Of a stretch of DNA of 64,000 nucleotides, positions 48,201-59,700 are shown piece by piece. Source of the stretch: Cyclina sinensis. Its lineage: Eukaryota > Mollusca > Bivalvia > Venerida > Veneridae. The position numbers and the translations under genes were made by a program. Under the pieces are notes generated by a model. That model searched no databases, was not told the origin of the DNA, and was given only the letters and a program-made list of their open reading frames with translations. Location of the stretch: positions 28,558,550 to 28,622,549 of the forward strand of contig JAAONU010000001.1 in the NCBI GenBank assembly GCA_012932295.1. The letters are read 5' to 3'. Every line of letters starts with the position of its first letter. Position 1 is the first letter of the stretch.

Positions 48201-51200
48201 GTAACTTGAAAAAAAAGTTTAACATTTTGTTCATTTACTTTCGACTATCATCATGTGACATGCCTGTCGGCAGTGATTACTGTTCTGAAAGTATAGAGGG
48301 AAGTAACCGCTGTGTGGAGTTTGTATCTCTCTCTTTCGGAGGTGTGTATAAATGCTGTTATTTGATTGGATCAGTCAATCACATTGGACAGTAAAGTCGT
48401 GTACTGATTTTCCTGTGTTAAAAATTAGAACGATTCAGTATTGAGAAATTAGTAAGTGTTGTTTCTTTCTGTGTATAATCATCATAAATGTAACTTGAAA
48501 GGTTTACAAGTTCAATTTTTCTTTATTTTTTACTTGATTTTGAAAGCTTTATACAAGATTAGTCACCTTTATAATAATTCCAAAGAACTACTTTGCACTG
48601 CGGAGTTTCCGGAAGTGCATGCTGTCAGTTTGTTAACTTCCAGTGTTTGATTTCTGATTTATGGTAAAACTGTATTCACTTCGTTCCTTGTGAATACAAA
48701 AAACAATAAACTAGCCAAGTTACAAATAAATGTCAATAGGGAGGCAAGTTCTCTAAACTTATACAAAATCTTATGATTCCCATCTGAGGACATACCAGTA
48801 CTTGTGGTGAAAATGTAAAAAATGAAATTCTCACCCTGATAAGATTCAAATAAGTAACCCTTAGATCCAGAAATCTACCTTCAACCACTGTTCTCCAGCG
48901 ACATTTAAAAACTTCCTCACCTCCTTACTTTAACCAGTTACAGCTATCAATAAAGGTGTTAATTATTATCAAGCTTTGTATGAAATGTTTATCACTGATT
49001 CAAATAAAGATTTGACAGCCATTGGTATCCTTAAACCTTTCCATGTAAACTTTCATGAACATTGTAAATAACACATGGAAATATGCAGGAAACTAATTAA
49101 CCACACCCTGTATGCTAATTTACCACACCCTGTATGCTAATTTAAGCTAAAATCATACTCATGACTCTGCTTTTACAGGACTTAAAAGTTAAACTGGACA
49201 TCATTTTAGTGATGTAATTACACAGTAAATTAACAAAACAAACCTTATATATTTCTTCATAAGTTTCTTCATCTATCTCTACAGTTGTTACAGTCTCTTC
49301 AACATCTCCCATAATCATATTAAGATGTTGGTCATATGCCTGCAAAATATCATTGTAAATACAACTTAATGAAGGATAGAAATATGAAGCCTTCATAGTT
49401 ATCAGCTTTCACTGAAATGAACACACTATCTCTTATTTCAATACATACTGTCTCAACTTTATACCATAATTCATCATAATTGATACTAATAGACTGGATA
49501 AGTCTGAAACAAATATTTGCCTCCAGCTAAGCCCTTTCAGAAAATAATGAAGTGATGAACTGTGGATGTTTTTTAAATCTTCTTTAAACAGCAATTAAAT
49601 ATGCATTCCTAACTTCTTGAAAATCCCTTTTTAGCATAACCTTGCCCTCAAATCTTGTTGGCAATATAAGCATCTCCTCCTGTTACTAAGGTTTCTTATA
49701 AATTTTCATGGCTTAAGAGTAACCAGTTGCTGAGAAATAGCATAGGCATGAATACAACTATACTATACCATATGTAGAAAAATCAAGGGCCCATAACTCT
49801 AAAAGAAGTAATCAATCGTCACCATATAAGGCAAAATATTTATTTCCTCCAAGTTGAAGATGCTTATAAAGTTTCATTTAATTCTAGCAAAGAGCCAAGC
49901 TATAAGGGATTATAAGCTCACACTGAACTTAGATGAGGTAGGATAATAAGTGATGGCATGGAAAAAGGTGAACCAAATCCTTCCTACACTGTATGTGCCA
50001 TTTCCTGCCGTCACTGGAGGTTTTTTGATCTAATAATATAAGAATATCTGACAAACAGCAAAAACTATGGATAGAAAAACTGAAATGAAGAACCAGCCTT
50101 ACTGCATATCTATATACGATGACTGTAACACTGAAAGTATTCAAATACCATGAAAGGAGTATTCAAATACCATGAAAGGCATTGTTTACATGATTTTGTA
50201 ACACTGAAAGTATTCAGATACCATGAAAGGCATTGTTTACATGGTTTTGTAACACTGAAAGTATTCAGATACCATGAAAGACATTGTTTACACGATTTTG
50301 TGAACAGAAAGACAGGAAATACCATCGGCATACAGCATATATTTCCTACACCAGGAAAACTACATTTCAAGTACCTTAATGATATTTTAAACATGTAGAC
50401 TAGAAAACATTAAAATTCATAATTACAACAACTGATTAGGACTCAAGTGAACAACTTAAAAATCATGACTGTGCCCTACATGTAATCTTCCACGGAGCTC
50501 CCTATCATTTCTCATCTTCACATAAATTCTCTCATCTAAACTAAGACGAATCAAGTCCAATGGCTCTTCTACAGTCTGTGCTGGCACTTGCTGAAATAAT
50601 TCATATAAATGAGATATATATCATACATATATACTGTCCATATTATTTCTTCCTTATCTCATTACACACTGACCTTTAATTAAATTTTAGAACAAGAGGA
50701 CTATGATGACCTCATATCGCTCACTTAAGCACCATTGCTGTAAACAGGGCCTTAATTTAGTAAGCAGCATGGCCAATCAGACATTCAACTGTAAGCACAC
50801 TCGATATCTAATTATGTTCACCTAAGATATAAAGTTTAATCACAATCTCTGGTCACTATTACCTTTTGGTCGTGTAAGTCTCATATATAAGAAACTTGGT
50901 GTGGAAAGTCTTGGGAAGAAAAGTATTTGGGTGAAATGTCCGATGATGGATGAAGCGTACAACTGCATTAGTGTACAACTGCACAAGTGTACTATTTTCT
51001 GAAGCATACAACATATGAATAGTATATGATTTGATAACTGCTGGCTATTGAGATAGTGTCAATTACATTGACACATTGACCTTTTTTGCACTTATATTAA
51101 CAACTGAATTACATTTTTGTGGCAAACAAACACAATAAATTGGTAATTTAGTTAAAAGAACAAATTAAAACAGAATGACAAAGAACAACATTTTATCTTC

Positions 51201-51771
51201 TTCATTCATATATATGAATGTTTTAATCGTAATATATGCCAGTAACCAGTTAATATCAGAACAATTAGAAAAAGAACATGTTTATAATATTCAATTATCA
51301 AGAAATGCTTATATTCAATTATTATTGTGTTTTCAGTTTCGTCTTTATTTTCATTGAGAATAATTGATATTCAATAAGTTTATTTACTATATATATATCA
51401 TATGTAGTACGCTTCGTCAAGGAAAGTGGTACGCTTCGTCCTGGTACGCTTGTGCAGTGGTACGCTTCGTCCGACATTTGAAATTTCTTGGTGTGGAAAA
51501 ATCTCGGGGTGAATAATATGCAAATCTTGCATGGTGTGTTTTTATCACTCGAACAACTGTGCTTTGATTACTATTACAAGACTGTTGTTTGTAATGTATT
51601 GGTCAAGTTGCTGCTGGAACCTAAATTTTAGGCTAAAAGTGATTTGAGCACATATCAGTTCATCAGCTAATTTATTAAAATGAAGTGAAGAAAATTATTC
51701 AGGGGTTTGTGAACGTTTTGCTAGGATCTAAATGTCTAAAGACTAATTACCGCTTCTATTTCCTCGGCCAT
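45273..51771 (-). CDS. LSM3: LSM3, U6 snRNA-associated Sm-like protein, complete
   Basis: LSM3 is a subunit of the nuclear LSM2-8 ring, which binds the U6 snRNA 3' end, and of the cytoplasmic LSM1-7 ring, which works with Pat1 in mRNA decapping. Coding exons: 51751-51771, 50480-50590, 49244-49339, 45273-45356. All introns are phase 0 GT-AG and the product is 103 residues, the normal length. It begins MAEEIEA and continues with [20 protein letters not shown], as in human. The Sm1 region spans exons 2-3 ([26 protein letters not shown]), followed by [18 protein letters not shown]. Sm2 is in the last exon ([18 protein letters not shown]). The C-terminus MRTGT differs slightly from the vertebrate LRVG-type end. 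The 3.9-kb last intron is filled with repeats and a reverse transcriptase remnant. No defect was seen. Confidence 0.98.
45637..45653 (-). mobile_element. (CAGAA)n tail of a minus-strand retroelement end
   Basis: GAACAGAACAGAACAGAACAG is the complement of the TTCTG tail at 9147-9166. It adjoins 'aaagtttattg', which reads CAATAAACTTT on the minus strand. It lies in the last LSM3 intron. The element body is not readable. Confidence 0.5.
46250..46452 (+). mobile_element. Non-LTR reverse-transcriptase C-terminal fragment
   Basis: The frame from 46250 reads [40 protein letters not shown] and later [14 protein letters not shown], matching the common post-RT segment (C..., then HF and CPLY) of animal LINEs. 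It is a short, antisense-to-LSM3 remnant with a frame change before 46250. It belongs to a different lineage or copy from the one at 24513. Confidence 0.75.
46446..46905 (+). repeat. ~155-bp dispersed repeat block, first copy
   Basis: Begins 'caacaagagccatgttacac' and 'atccccccgccgggaag', has subunits marked by TGTGCT at 46601 and 46756, and ends 'cggacggacagagaccattt', 'ctccgcctttgtcgggggat'. Confidence 0.8.
46960..47515 (+). repeat. ~156-bp dispersed repeat block, second copy
   Basis: Same family as 46446-46905. Subunits are marked by GTGCTCTGTCAGTG at 47039, 47195 and 47352 (156 and 157 apart). Ends with 'gacggacgcatggacacaca' and 'ctccacctttggcgggggat'. Confidence 0.85.
47516..49090. other. 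LSM3 last-intron stretch, nothing recognised
   Basis: Unique-looking sequence with a CTCTCT-containing patch near 48325. Open stretches at 48170-48394 and 48456-48650 have no exon context. Confidence 0.45.
49100..49143. repeat. 22-bp direct duplication
   Basis: ACCACACCCTGTATGCTAAT begins at 49100 and again at 49122. Confidence 0.9.
50128..50305. repeat. 51-bp tandem repeat, three copies
   Basis: ATTCAGATACCATGAAAG recurs at about 50161, 50212 and 50263. The unit length is divisible by three, so a plus frame ([17 protein letters not shown] repeated) stays open by chance. It lies in an LSM3 intron. Confidence 0.9.
50690..51000 (+). repeat. Diverged start of a GCTCAC-bounded repeat
   Basis: 'aacaagaggactatgatgac' and 'ctcatatcgctcacttaag' is a clear relative of the start of the array at 59285. 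The internal part ('aaacttggtgtggaaagtct') recurs near 51487 ('tttcttggtgtggaaaaatc'). Confidence 0.6.
51407..51473. repeat. Cluster of four GTACGCTTCGTC motifs
   Basis: Copies at 51407, 51429, 51444 (diverged) and 51460, with 22, 15 and 16 base spacing. An inverted copy (GAAGCGTAC) lies at 50952-50960. It is in the first LSM3 intron, about 300 bp from exon 1. Confidence 0.75.
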
Positions 51772-52000
51772 ATCCCGTTCTTTGTTATGTATGTAACAGT
51801 AAAATGGAATGAATGGCAAAATGCTGCGCCAAGCAAATAGAAAGTAGAGTACTCTTTAATTTGAAGATACGGGGTGTAGTAATCGACGATCTCCGGTCTC
51901 CGAACTCAGACGGTCGCCGGAGACCATCGTTTAGTATAAGAGAACCGAGAACAGTAGTAATAAGTTAGTTATAGTCAAGTAGACATTTCAGTCTTAAAGA
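51772..52000 (-). promoter_or_regulatory. Probable LSM3 promoter region with an 8-bp hairpin
   Basis: Sequence immediately upstream of the LSM3 ATG on the minus strand. It includes an inverted repeat GGTCTCCG ... CGGAGACC near 51895-51924, in a locally GC-richer patch. No TATA box was seen, as expected for a housekeeping gene. Promoter activity is inferred from position only. Confidence 0.35.
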
Positions 52001-52680
52001 GTTATGTGTTTAGTGTTATGGTATGCACTTTTTTTTCTTTTGACATAAACTGGTATTCCGGGATGAAATGAGTTGCTCGGGTTACGTTTCAGCGATCACT
52101 TCAGTTGAGCCCCGCCCCATGCATGCATCAGAAATAAACGTTAGTCACTATCATAAAAGAAACAGTGTTGTTAAACATCAATTTGACACTTTTGTACACT
52201 TAAAGCGCACTTGATTTAAACTCTTTGCATCACTAATACTCTTATATTACAGTTGTTTTAAGTCCATTTAAGAGCCCTATTTTTAAAGCATAGTACGTCT
52301 TCTATACGAAATGATTTTTAAAGAATTTAATACGATGTCCAAGCATAAACTTGACTGAAATTTTAAGCAAACGATTAAACGCTTTTGTAAGTTTTTTTTT
52401 TTTAGCCAATAAGAAATCTTCGTTTTCAAAATATTTTACTTTTCTCTCTCAACGTTTTTACATATCTTATGAACTATGTTTTCAGATATCATACAGTTAA
52501 GAAACTTTGATAATATTTTTAATCATGCATTTTGATTGTCTATGCGATTCCAATCCCCGACTTTCTGATCAGCAGGTTGACATTTTATTATTGCTCTGAC
52601 TAGTGATGACTCTCTGTCATGCTTTATTTAGCGCTTTACTGTAGAAAATTAAAGAGCAAAGGTAAGAAAATTGAATTAAA
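52001..52680. other. Intergenic stretch, nothing recognised
   Basis: AT-rich, with short T runs near 52388. No exon or repeat stands out. Confidence 0.4.
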
Positions 52681-52687
52681 TTATTGA

Positions 52688-52691
52688 AAGA

Positions 52692-52768
<77 letters not shown>
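52688..52768. repeat. (GA)n microsatellite
   Basis: About 80 bases of GA with a few AA and GG interruptions. Confidence 0.97.
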
Positions 52769-52769
<1 letters not shown>

Positions 52770-52845
52770 ACTGCCAAGCAAAAGAAATGCAGTCTTACTG
52801 AAACAAGTATTACTACTGGATAGTTTAGATACACGATAGAACCAT

Positions 52846-52932
52846 CTACATTCCACAAGGTAGCCGGATACCTTCCTTACATGAAACCTCTTGAGTGAGG
52901 TTTACTAACCACTGAGCTATACGGACGCCCCA
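52846..52932 (-). mobile_element. tRNA-like sequence, probably a SINE head
   Basis: Read on the minus strand it starts GGGGCGTCCGTATAGCTCAG followed by TGGTTAG, a good pol III A-box. A clear GGTTCGANTCC B-box is lacking, so it is not a functional tRNA. The (GA)n tract lies on its downstream side. Confidence 0.5.
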
Positions 52933-52934
52933 TC

Positions 52935-53165
52935 ATTATCGTCGATTGCACATCGACATAATCTTCAACGGCACCATTGATAACATATATCATTGTCAAA
53001 TTCATCATCACCTTTAAAATTATTTCCATCAACATCATCGTCGTCTTCACCTCGTAATAATCAACATTATCATCATTGTTGTCGTTTTCATCGTCATTAT
53101 CACCATCGTCTCCGCTGTAATCATATCCACCTTTCTGATATCGCTATTGTCGATGGCATCTCGTT
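52935..53165. repeat. Degenerate (ATC/GTC)n trinucleotide region
   Basis: Long run of CATCAT, CATCGTCGTC and ATTATCATC variants with interruptions. Confidence 0.8.
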
Positions 53166-53394
53166 TTCAATTATATTGTGACTTCTATTTGCTTCGTTTT
53201 ATTATTGTTATATTTCCTTTCATGAAAGGAACTTAAGGTCTTTAGTTTAAAGCTAAATATATCAATCTTTGAACAAAAGAGACTAATTCAATTGTGCGCT
53301 AAAAATATGCATATTTATTCATATCAGTGTTTTCTTCTTTTTCAGAAGTCGCTAAAATGAGACAGCGTTCTCATCTCTCCCTATACAAGAAACT

Positions 53395-53860
53395 CAGCCA
53401 AAAACCATCATTATATCCCCACAAGCAAAGTTTGGTGTGTATTGCGGGGTGGGGAAGGGATATATAGGCATTTTCAAGTCAGTCGACCAGTCGGTCCATT
53501 TCTCGTCTTGGGTCATGGGCATAAATGAGACTATGTGTCGCATTCAATTAAAAGCGGCTTACCTCAAAGGTAAATGTCACACAAAGAGGTCGTCAAAATT
53601 CCGAGTCCACTTTCTCACTTTGTCATGCATTAATCGATTTTGAAATTATTTGGCACATGATACCAATGTGTTGCGTATAAATTTCCGGTCCCCGTCTTAA
53701 AGGTCAAAATCACATTTTGCAGAAAAAATGTGCTACTGTATACTTATATGTGTATATTATGAGCGATGTTCTTGTCCAGGTTCTAACTGTCTTACTTGTC
53801 TGTATTTCGTGTCCGCCCTGTATCGTTGTCATGCATCAATGCATTTTGAAATAATTTGGC
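53395..53860. repeat. Dispersed repeat starting 'atccccacaagcaaagtttgg'-like
   Basis: The start 'cccacaagcaaagtttgg' and 'cagtcgaccagtcggtcc' match, inverted, the end of the block at 44930-44990. Two subunits carry 'gtcatgcattaatcgatttt' and 'gtcatgcatcaatgcatttt', about 200 bases apart. Confidence 0.65.
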
Positions 53861-54331
53861 ACATTATTTGCCCACATGGTAACGGTGTGTCGCGCCAAGT
53901 CTTTTTTGAGAGAAAAATAATAGTTTTAAACGTTTGTTGACACTGGAAAAGTCCTCTTCAAATAAAATGTCAAAACAGTGACTTCGCCTTAATCAATTCC
54001 ATACTGCATCACGTCAATTAAAGTTCTTACGACAAGTTTATAAGCGCTAATTATCAGCAACAAGGATAATAAACTTAACTTGAAAAAATACTATTGTCTT
54101 GGTGTATTGGTACAACTTTTGGATGCCTGTTAATACGAGAATGAGCTAGCCTTTTCTAAGAAAAATATACATTTACCTTACTTTTTTCATATACTGAAAC
54201 CAGTCATATATTGTACGTCCAGAGGAAATGATAAGAATTCAGCTGATAAGAATACTAATCAAGAGCCATGCTTTACTGGCCAGTTATTCTATAAAATCTA
54301 AACAGAAAAAAATATAGCTTTTTCGGAGCGG

Positions 54332-54605
54332 ATGTGATCCAGTTGTAACGCGCTGGACTGGTAAACCAGGGGTCCCGAGTTCGATTCCCCGCTCCTCCAC
54401 TAACATTACTAATAGTCTTTCGGATGAGACGTTAAACCGAGGTCCCATGTATTATTGCTATACACTGAGCATGCAAAAGAACCAGGGGTGTCTCTGGAAT
54501 GGGATGCTTTCTGTATCTTGCACTACCCCCACAACATAAAATAACTAATCTCTTCAGGGGGCGTCGATCATATGGGCAACCGGTACCGACGATAAATAAG
54601 CTCAA
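54332..54605 (+). mobile_element. tRNA-headed SINE (tRNA-Thr-like head)
   Basis: The head GGAGCGGATGTGATCCAGTT continues with GCGCTGGACTGGTAAACCAG, GGGTCCCGAGTTCGATTCCC and GCTCCTCCA. The D- and anticodon-arm region and the B-box (GAGTTCGATTCC) are intact enough to recognise, and the loop reads as anticodon GGT (Thr). The T-stem and acceptor pair imperfectly, so it is not a working tRNA gene. It is followed at about 54417 by TTTCGGATGAGACGTTAAA, which I recall as part of a central domain shared by many animal SINEs, though I am unsure of the domain's name. The end is near 'aataagctcaaata'. Confidence 0.75.
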
Positions 54606-56080
54606 ATAGATAGAACATAGCTTATAAATCGTTGTTCACTCTAGAAAGTATATCAGTACGAAAAGAATTGTGCCGTATAATGTTTCTTATAGATTTCCAA
54701 TACACTATTTTCTTGTTTCCTTTCTGGAATTTGCATGTGATTTCAAATGTCGATGAGATGCAGCGCTGTTTGATAAATTATTCTAATTTCATTGTCCCAA
54801 TTTGATTTTTGCGTTCAGTTATATTGTATTATCAAAAAATAGGTTAGTAAAATTACATAGTCACATACCACCTTTACAACTGTCAAAACTTTTTCAATAC
54901 ACAAAGCCTCATTAATGTGTATTTATCTAAATACTACTAGCACAATATTATTAAAACCAGTTTTCTATAGGCCTAGTTAATTGGTAGTTTTCTTCTCAAT
55001 GTATTATTCTAGAAAGTTTTACTGTAGTCTTCTCAAATTATTTAACGACGTTTAACATTTTTGCCATTGACATTACCGTTGGAAATTGTAAAGAAAGGCG
55101 ATCATCATGTCACCTGCGTTACCGGCATGGTCACCTACGCAAACGTTATCATGTATTTTCTCCTAAAAACATCTTTCTTGATAGATTTACATGTCAAATG
55201 GAGTAAACAGGGTTGGAAATAAGTGCCAGTTAGAATGTTCTATTCAAGGTAAGCTTGACTTTCCTCGTAGAGTCGAGATCACTGCATTTTCGACACTTTT
55301 CAATATCCTGTTTTATCGCATTCATATACATTTTTGTGTGTTTTCTTTTTTTCACGAATGCTACACAAATCGGCAAAAAGCTGGGAGAAAGCAGACTCGG
55401 GCGAGAATTCGTAAATAATACGAGATTATCTTGCTCGTAGTCTTAATGTCAAACTTAACAATCCACCGCATAAAAGTTTTACTTTTCTTACCCGAGTGTC
55501 CAATTTCCACCGCAAAACCAGCGTTGTACACCGCAGACCAGCGTTACTTGCACCACCTCCTCCCGTAACGTATTTATCAATACTTTTCTGAGATGACGAG
55601 TTTGGGATCATTTGGTTATTTTAACTCGGCGCTTTCCGATCAGTTTTTAATATTTATATAATGTCGTTGACCTCGCAGATTTGCCTTCTGTATACAAAGT
55701 TTATGTAAAAAAAATGATTTCACACGTTTCTTCAGGTTACATTCATCTTTAAAATCATCAAGATGCATGCACGTCAAGGTACATTCTGAAAACACATTTT
55801 TTGCTTAGAAATCTTGCAAATTTGTAAACATTTATTTGGGTTTATTAGAATCAACTTTATCAAATCATTATGTTGTATACCGTTGTATCCATATGAAACA
55901 CGTTCTTATTCCGTCTCCTGTTTCTCTGTGTGTGTGTGTGTGTGTGTGTTTTGGAGCTGGTTTATAATAGATATTTATTCACTGCTTTGTCATTACGCCA
56001 GAATGTTTCAACTACTGATACCTCCTGCTTTTAAGGTCAATGCATTTTTTTTTCAATTTTGACAATTTAAATAAATTCTT

Positions 56081-56083
<3 letters not shown>
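54606..56083. other. Intergenic stretch, nothing recognised
   Basis: AT-rich. Minus-strand open frame 55426-55611 and plus-strand 55191-55440 lack supporting signals. Confidence 0.4.
55926..55950. repeat. (TG)n microsatellite
   Basis: TG repeated about 11-12 times. Confidence 0.95.

Positions 56084-56117
<34 letters not shown>
56084..56117. repeat. (CT)n microsatellite
   Basis: CT repeated about 16 times. It adjoins the tRNA-like sequence at 56160, as the (GA)n tract at 52688 adjoins another. Confidence 0.96.
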
Positions 56118-56159
56118 ACGAACAAGAAAATCCATAATAGAAAGATGTAATACGTACAC

Positions 56160-56232
56160 CACCCAGAGCGGGTTTCGAACTCCGATTTTAGCGTATCGAA
56201 GACCAACACTCTAACCACTGAGCCAAAGAATC
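56160..56232 (-). mobile_element. tRNA-like SINE head or tRNA pseudogene
   Basis: The minus strand reads TTTGGCTCAGTGGTTAGAG, then TGTTGGTCTTCGATACGC and GGAGTTCGAAACCCGCTC. Both the A-box (TGGCTCAGTGG) and the B-box (GGAGTTCGAAACC) are present. The 5' acceptor half does not pair well with the 3' end, so I treat it as SINE-derived. Confidence 0.6.
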
Positions 56233-56762
56233 GATTCCCTTACGCAGGTGTCAGAGGTTTACAGTAATTAGTTTTGTTTCATCTATTTTTGGGCTGCGTG
56301 TTTATGCTGAAGCAGAAACCATGACGTAATAATGACAGTTCGTTCTTCATAACAGATTCAATAATCAATTGTATTATTCCACGCATATAAATAACACTAT
56401 TCGTAGATATTTTTTGCTGATAACATTTGAACATGTCTGACTTCCTCCCACTGAGAATATTTCAGAAAATACAATCTTATTTGTTCTCGAAAAAGCTATA
56501 CTTAAACCGTTCTTATATCTTTTGAGCAATATGATCACATGATCAATGAAGAAAATGAAAACACTGTTGAATGTTTATACCTATATTCTTTTAAAAAAGT
56601 ATTTACATGAATAAACATAGTCATATGTGTTAAGACAGTGAAGACGAATGTAAATAAACTTATCATGAGAAAAATAGTGTGTGATATTGAAAGGTCATTG
56701 TAAATATCTTGTTCGCTTCATGAACACTATGGTAAAACAAAGCACGCCAGAAGTCAAGAACG

Positions 56763-59700
56763 TCATAGCTGTATTTCTATTTCTTCCCCTGTTGCCGTTC
56801 TTTCAAGATTTGTGTTATATAGCTTGTATACTTCGGGCAAGTCAAACATGGAGAATGTAAATGAGCGAGTAAATGCCAGATCATTTGGTTTAGCCAATTC
56901 AGATTTCTTTCTTGTCCTTTTGCCCAGCAGTTCCAGATTGTCAACAGTGAGGGTCTTCTTTAGTCCTTTGTCTGAAACAAAATTATAGCATCAACATTAT
57001 TCGGTTGTCTGTTTAAAACAAATTGTTTCAGATCTCTTTACAGACTTATTGTTTGTTTATCTGTGTGTAAAAGTAAGATCTGTCGCTGCAAATCTAGCAA
57101 CGTCACCTGGAATAGGTACAAATCCTCTGTATGTATTCACTCGCAAACTTACTACGGTACAATGCGGTATACACGTTTTCTTGCCCTTAATTGCGATCAA
57201 CATATCTGTCGAAATCGTTCTCCTTAATACTTCTACAGTGTCTGTACTTATTTTCTTTTTCTTTAACAAAGAAGAAACTCCATGACTAGATGCGAGATCG
57301 ATAGCCTGTAATTATAATCAAACAATTATCAGAATAAACAAAAGTAACATGACACAATTGCGTTAATGATGCTCTAGTGTCTGATTCAATCATTGATTTC
57401 TTTATCTCTTACTGGCATTGTTAAAATAAAGCTATTAGATATGATACAAACGCTTATTACTGTCGTCCACGTGCGAATTGATTCTCGCCTTGTACCCATA
57501 CAGAGTACGTAAATAGTAATCTTTCAGCGTTAAATCAGGTACTGTCTGAGACCCCTTCAGTGAACCCTTGGTTTGTGTCACCTGTAGTGTGGGCTGTGTT
57601 CGATGACTTTCCTCAAAGCTTTTTGTTGGCTTCACTTTTACCTTAGAAGAAGAGAATTAATACCAATTATTGTGTATATATAGTTGTTCATGCGTACATA
57701 TCTATTCTTGTTTTCTCATTAAAATCTACAAAAAAATAACAGAATCGTGAAAGTACATGTAGTTCCCTTTAGCACCCGAGTCAGCTGTATGAAGAAAAGC
57801 AGTTAACAAACCTTTATAATGATTACCTTTAATGATCTGTCTGTGCTCTCAAAGCTTCCTTTCGTACTGGGACGCGGAATGGTCTGGGATCTGGAGGTCT
57901 TGGTCAAGGAAGGGAGATTGACAATTTGCTTGTTGATGTTTAAGGCTACTTTCTTGCCTGTCAAAAAGAAATAATTTCAAAGATTACAGCTTTTCCTAGA
58001 AACACATTCATATTTCTCCAGTATTCTGTACGAAGTTACCATTCTAAAAGATTACTGAGCACGAAGCATCTGACACTTCTTTATAATTACAGCGTTCGAT
58101 CATAATATATTTTTTTTATGTAGCCTACATTGGCGCAATACTGCTGAATCCCTCTACAACGGTAAAAAACATTCACCTACTCCCAAAAGAAAACTTTATT
58201 GCGTATATTATGGCATTGGCAAATTTATGACTACTGCAACAGAATCCAATTAAGCGGACGTAATAGTAAATCAACAAATGTAAACTTAAGGTAAAGCAAC
58301 AGGAATGCTAAAGAACTGATATCAACCATGATCTAGCTATTTTCCTGAATTTATTCGACAAAGCTGCACTTGGATACATTCTTTTATACCATAACAAGAG
58401 GCGCCTGGTGATACACGTGAACGTTTTTCTTGCATTGATTTATGTGGTAATTTTTTACCTGCACACTTAATTTCTACCTTCTAAAGAATCCTGTAACTGA
58501 CTTGTGGACAGCTTACCAGACAGTTCCCGCGTATTTGTAGACACTCGAGTTTAACGCTTTGATTCTAGTCGTAAACCATTATGGAGGTAGAAAATAATAA
58601 TACTTTGTTTGGTCTTAAAAGAATAAAGTCTGTATTTTACCCCATTGCAATACACATTCTTGGTAAGAAGGTAAATCCTTCAGTGTCTTCAACTTGGACA
58701 GGTCTCAAGTTACCATTTACAAAATGGATAGTTAGGCAGAATAGCCTTCTTTCAATAAAATACTCACTTTTCTTTGTCTGTCTCTCTTTACTGCGCTGAA
58801 CGATTTCAGGTTGCTTGATCTGTCGAAAAGGAATTTTGTCAGAACTTCTGTTTTCTCTTACGTCTCTGGTATTTTCTCTAGTGTCACTGGTGTTATCTCT
58901 AATGTCTCTAGTGTTTTCACTAGGGTCTCTGTTATTTTCTCTAGTACCTCTGGTGTTTTCTTTAGTGTTTCTGGTGTTTTCTCTAGTGTCTCTGATGTTT
59001 TCTCTGGTGTCTCTAGTGTTTTTTCTAGTGTCTCTGGTATTTTCTCTTGTGTCCGGATCACAGTATATCAAGCTACAGCTTGGAGTACTCGTGCGAGACA
59101 AAGGTTTTGGTTCCGATTCGAAGGAGCACATTTTTCTGAAAATGGTGAAAAGAGTTTGCTTTAATAATCAAAACGACCATACACTTTATAATCGGTTAAC
59201 AAAACTAGATTTTAATTCTATATATAATAGTTGTCTGAAGTATTTCTACTTTCAACTGAAAATAAATAGTGTTTGCAATTTAAAACAAGAGGGCCATGAT
59301 GGCCCTGTATCGCTCACCTGAGTATGACTGCTTTTAACAAAGTTGCTATGGACCTTTTTAATTGACCCCAGATGACCCATATTCGAACTTGACCTAGATA
59401 TTATTGAAACAATCTCTTTGACAAATTTCCAGGATATTTGGACTGAAAAAGTAGCATCTAGAGTGCTAACAAGGTTTCTCGATATTTAGGCTCTGTGACC
59501 TAGTTTTTGACCCCAGATAACCCATATCCAAACTTGAGCTACAAATCATCAAAACAACCTATCTGACAGATTTCGAGGACATTTGGACTTAAAATGTAGC
59601 CTCTAGAGTGTTTACAAAGTTTTTCCATATTTGGGCTCTGTGACCTAGTTTTTGATCCCAGATGACCCATACTCCAACTTGAGCTACAAATCATCAAAAA

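Noticed and set aside
50110..50398. Repeated [17 protein letters not shown] or [13 protein letters not shown] proteins
   Set aside because: Artefact of a 51-bp tandem repeat inside an LSM3 intron; no splice support.
52617..52858. Ser/Leu-rich signal-like protein on the minus strand
   Set aside because: It is the translation of the (GA)n microsatellite.
54332..54406. Functional tRNA-Thr gene
   Set aside because: T-stem and part of the acceptor stem do not pair, and the sequence continues into a SINE body rather than a terminator.
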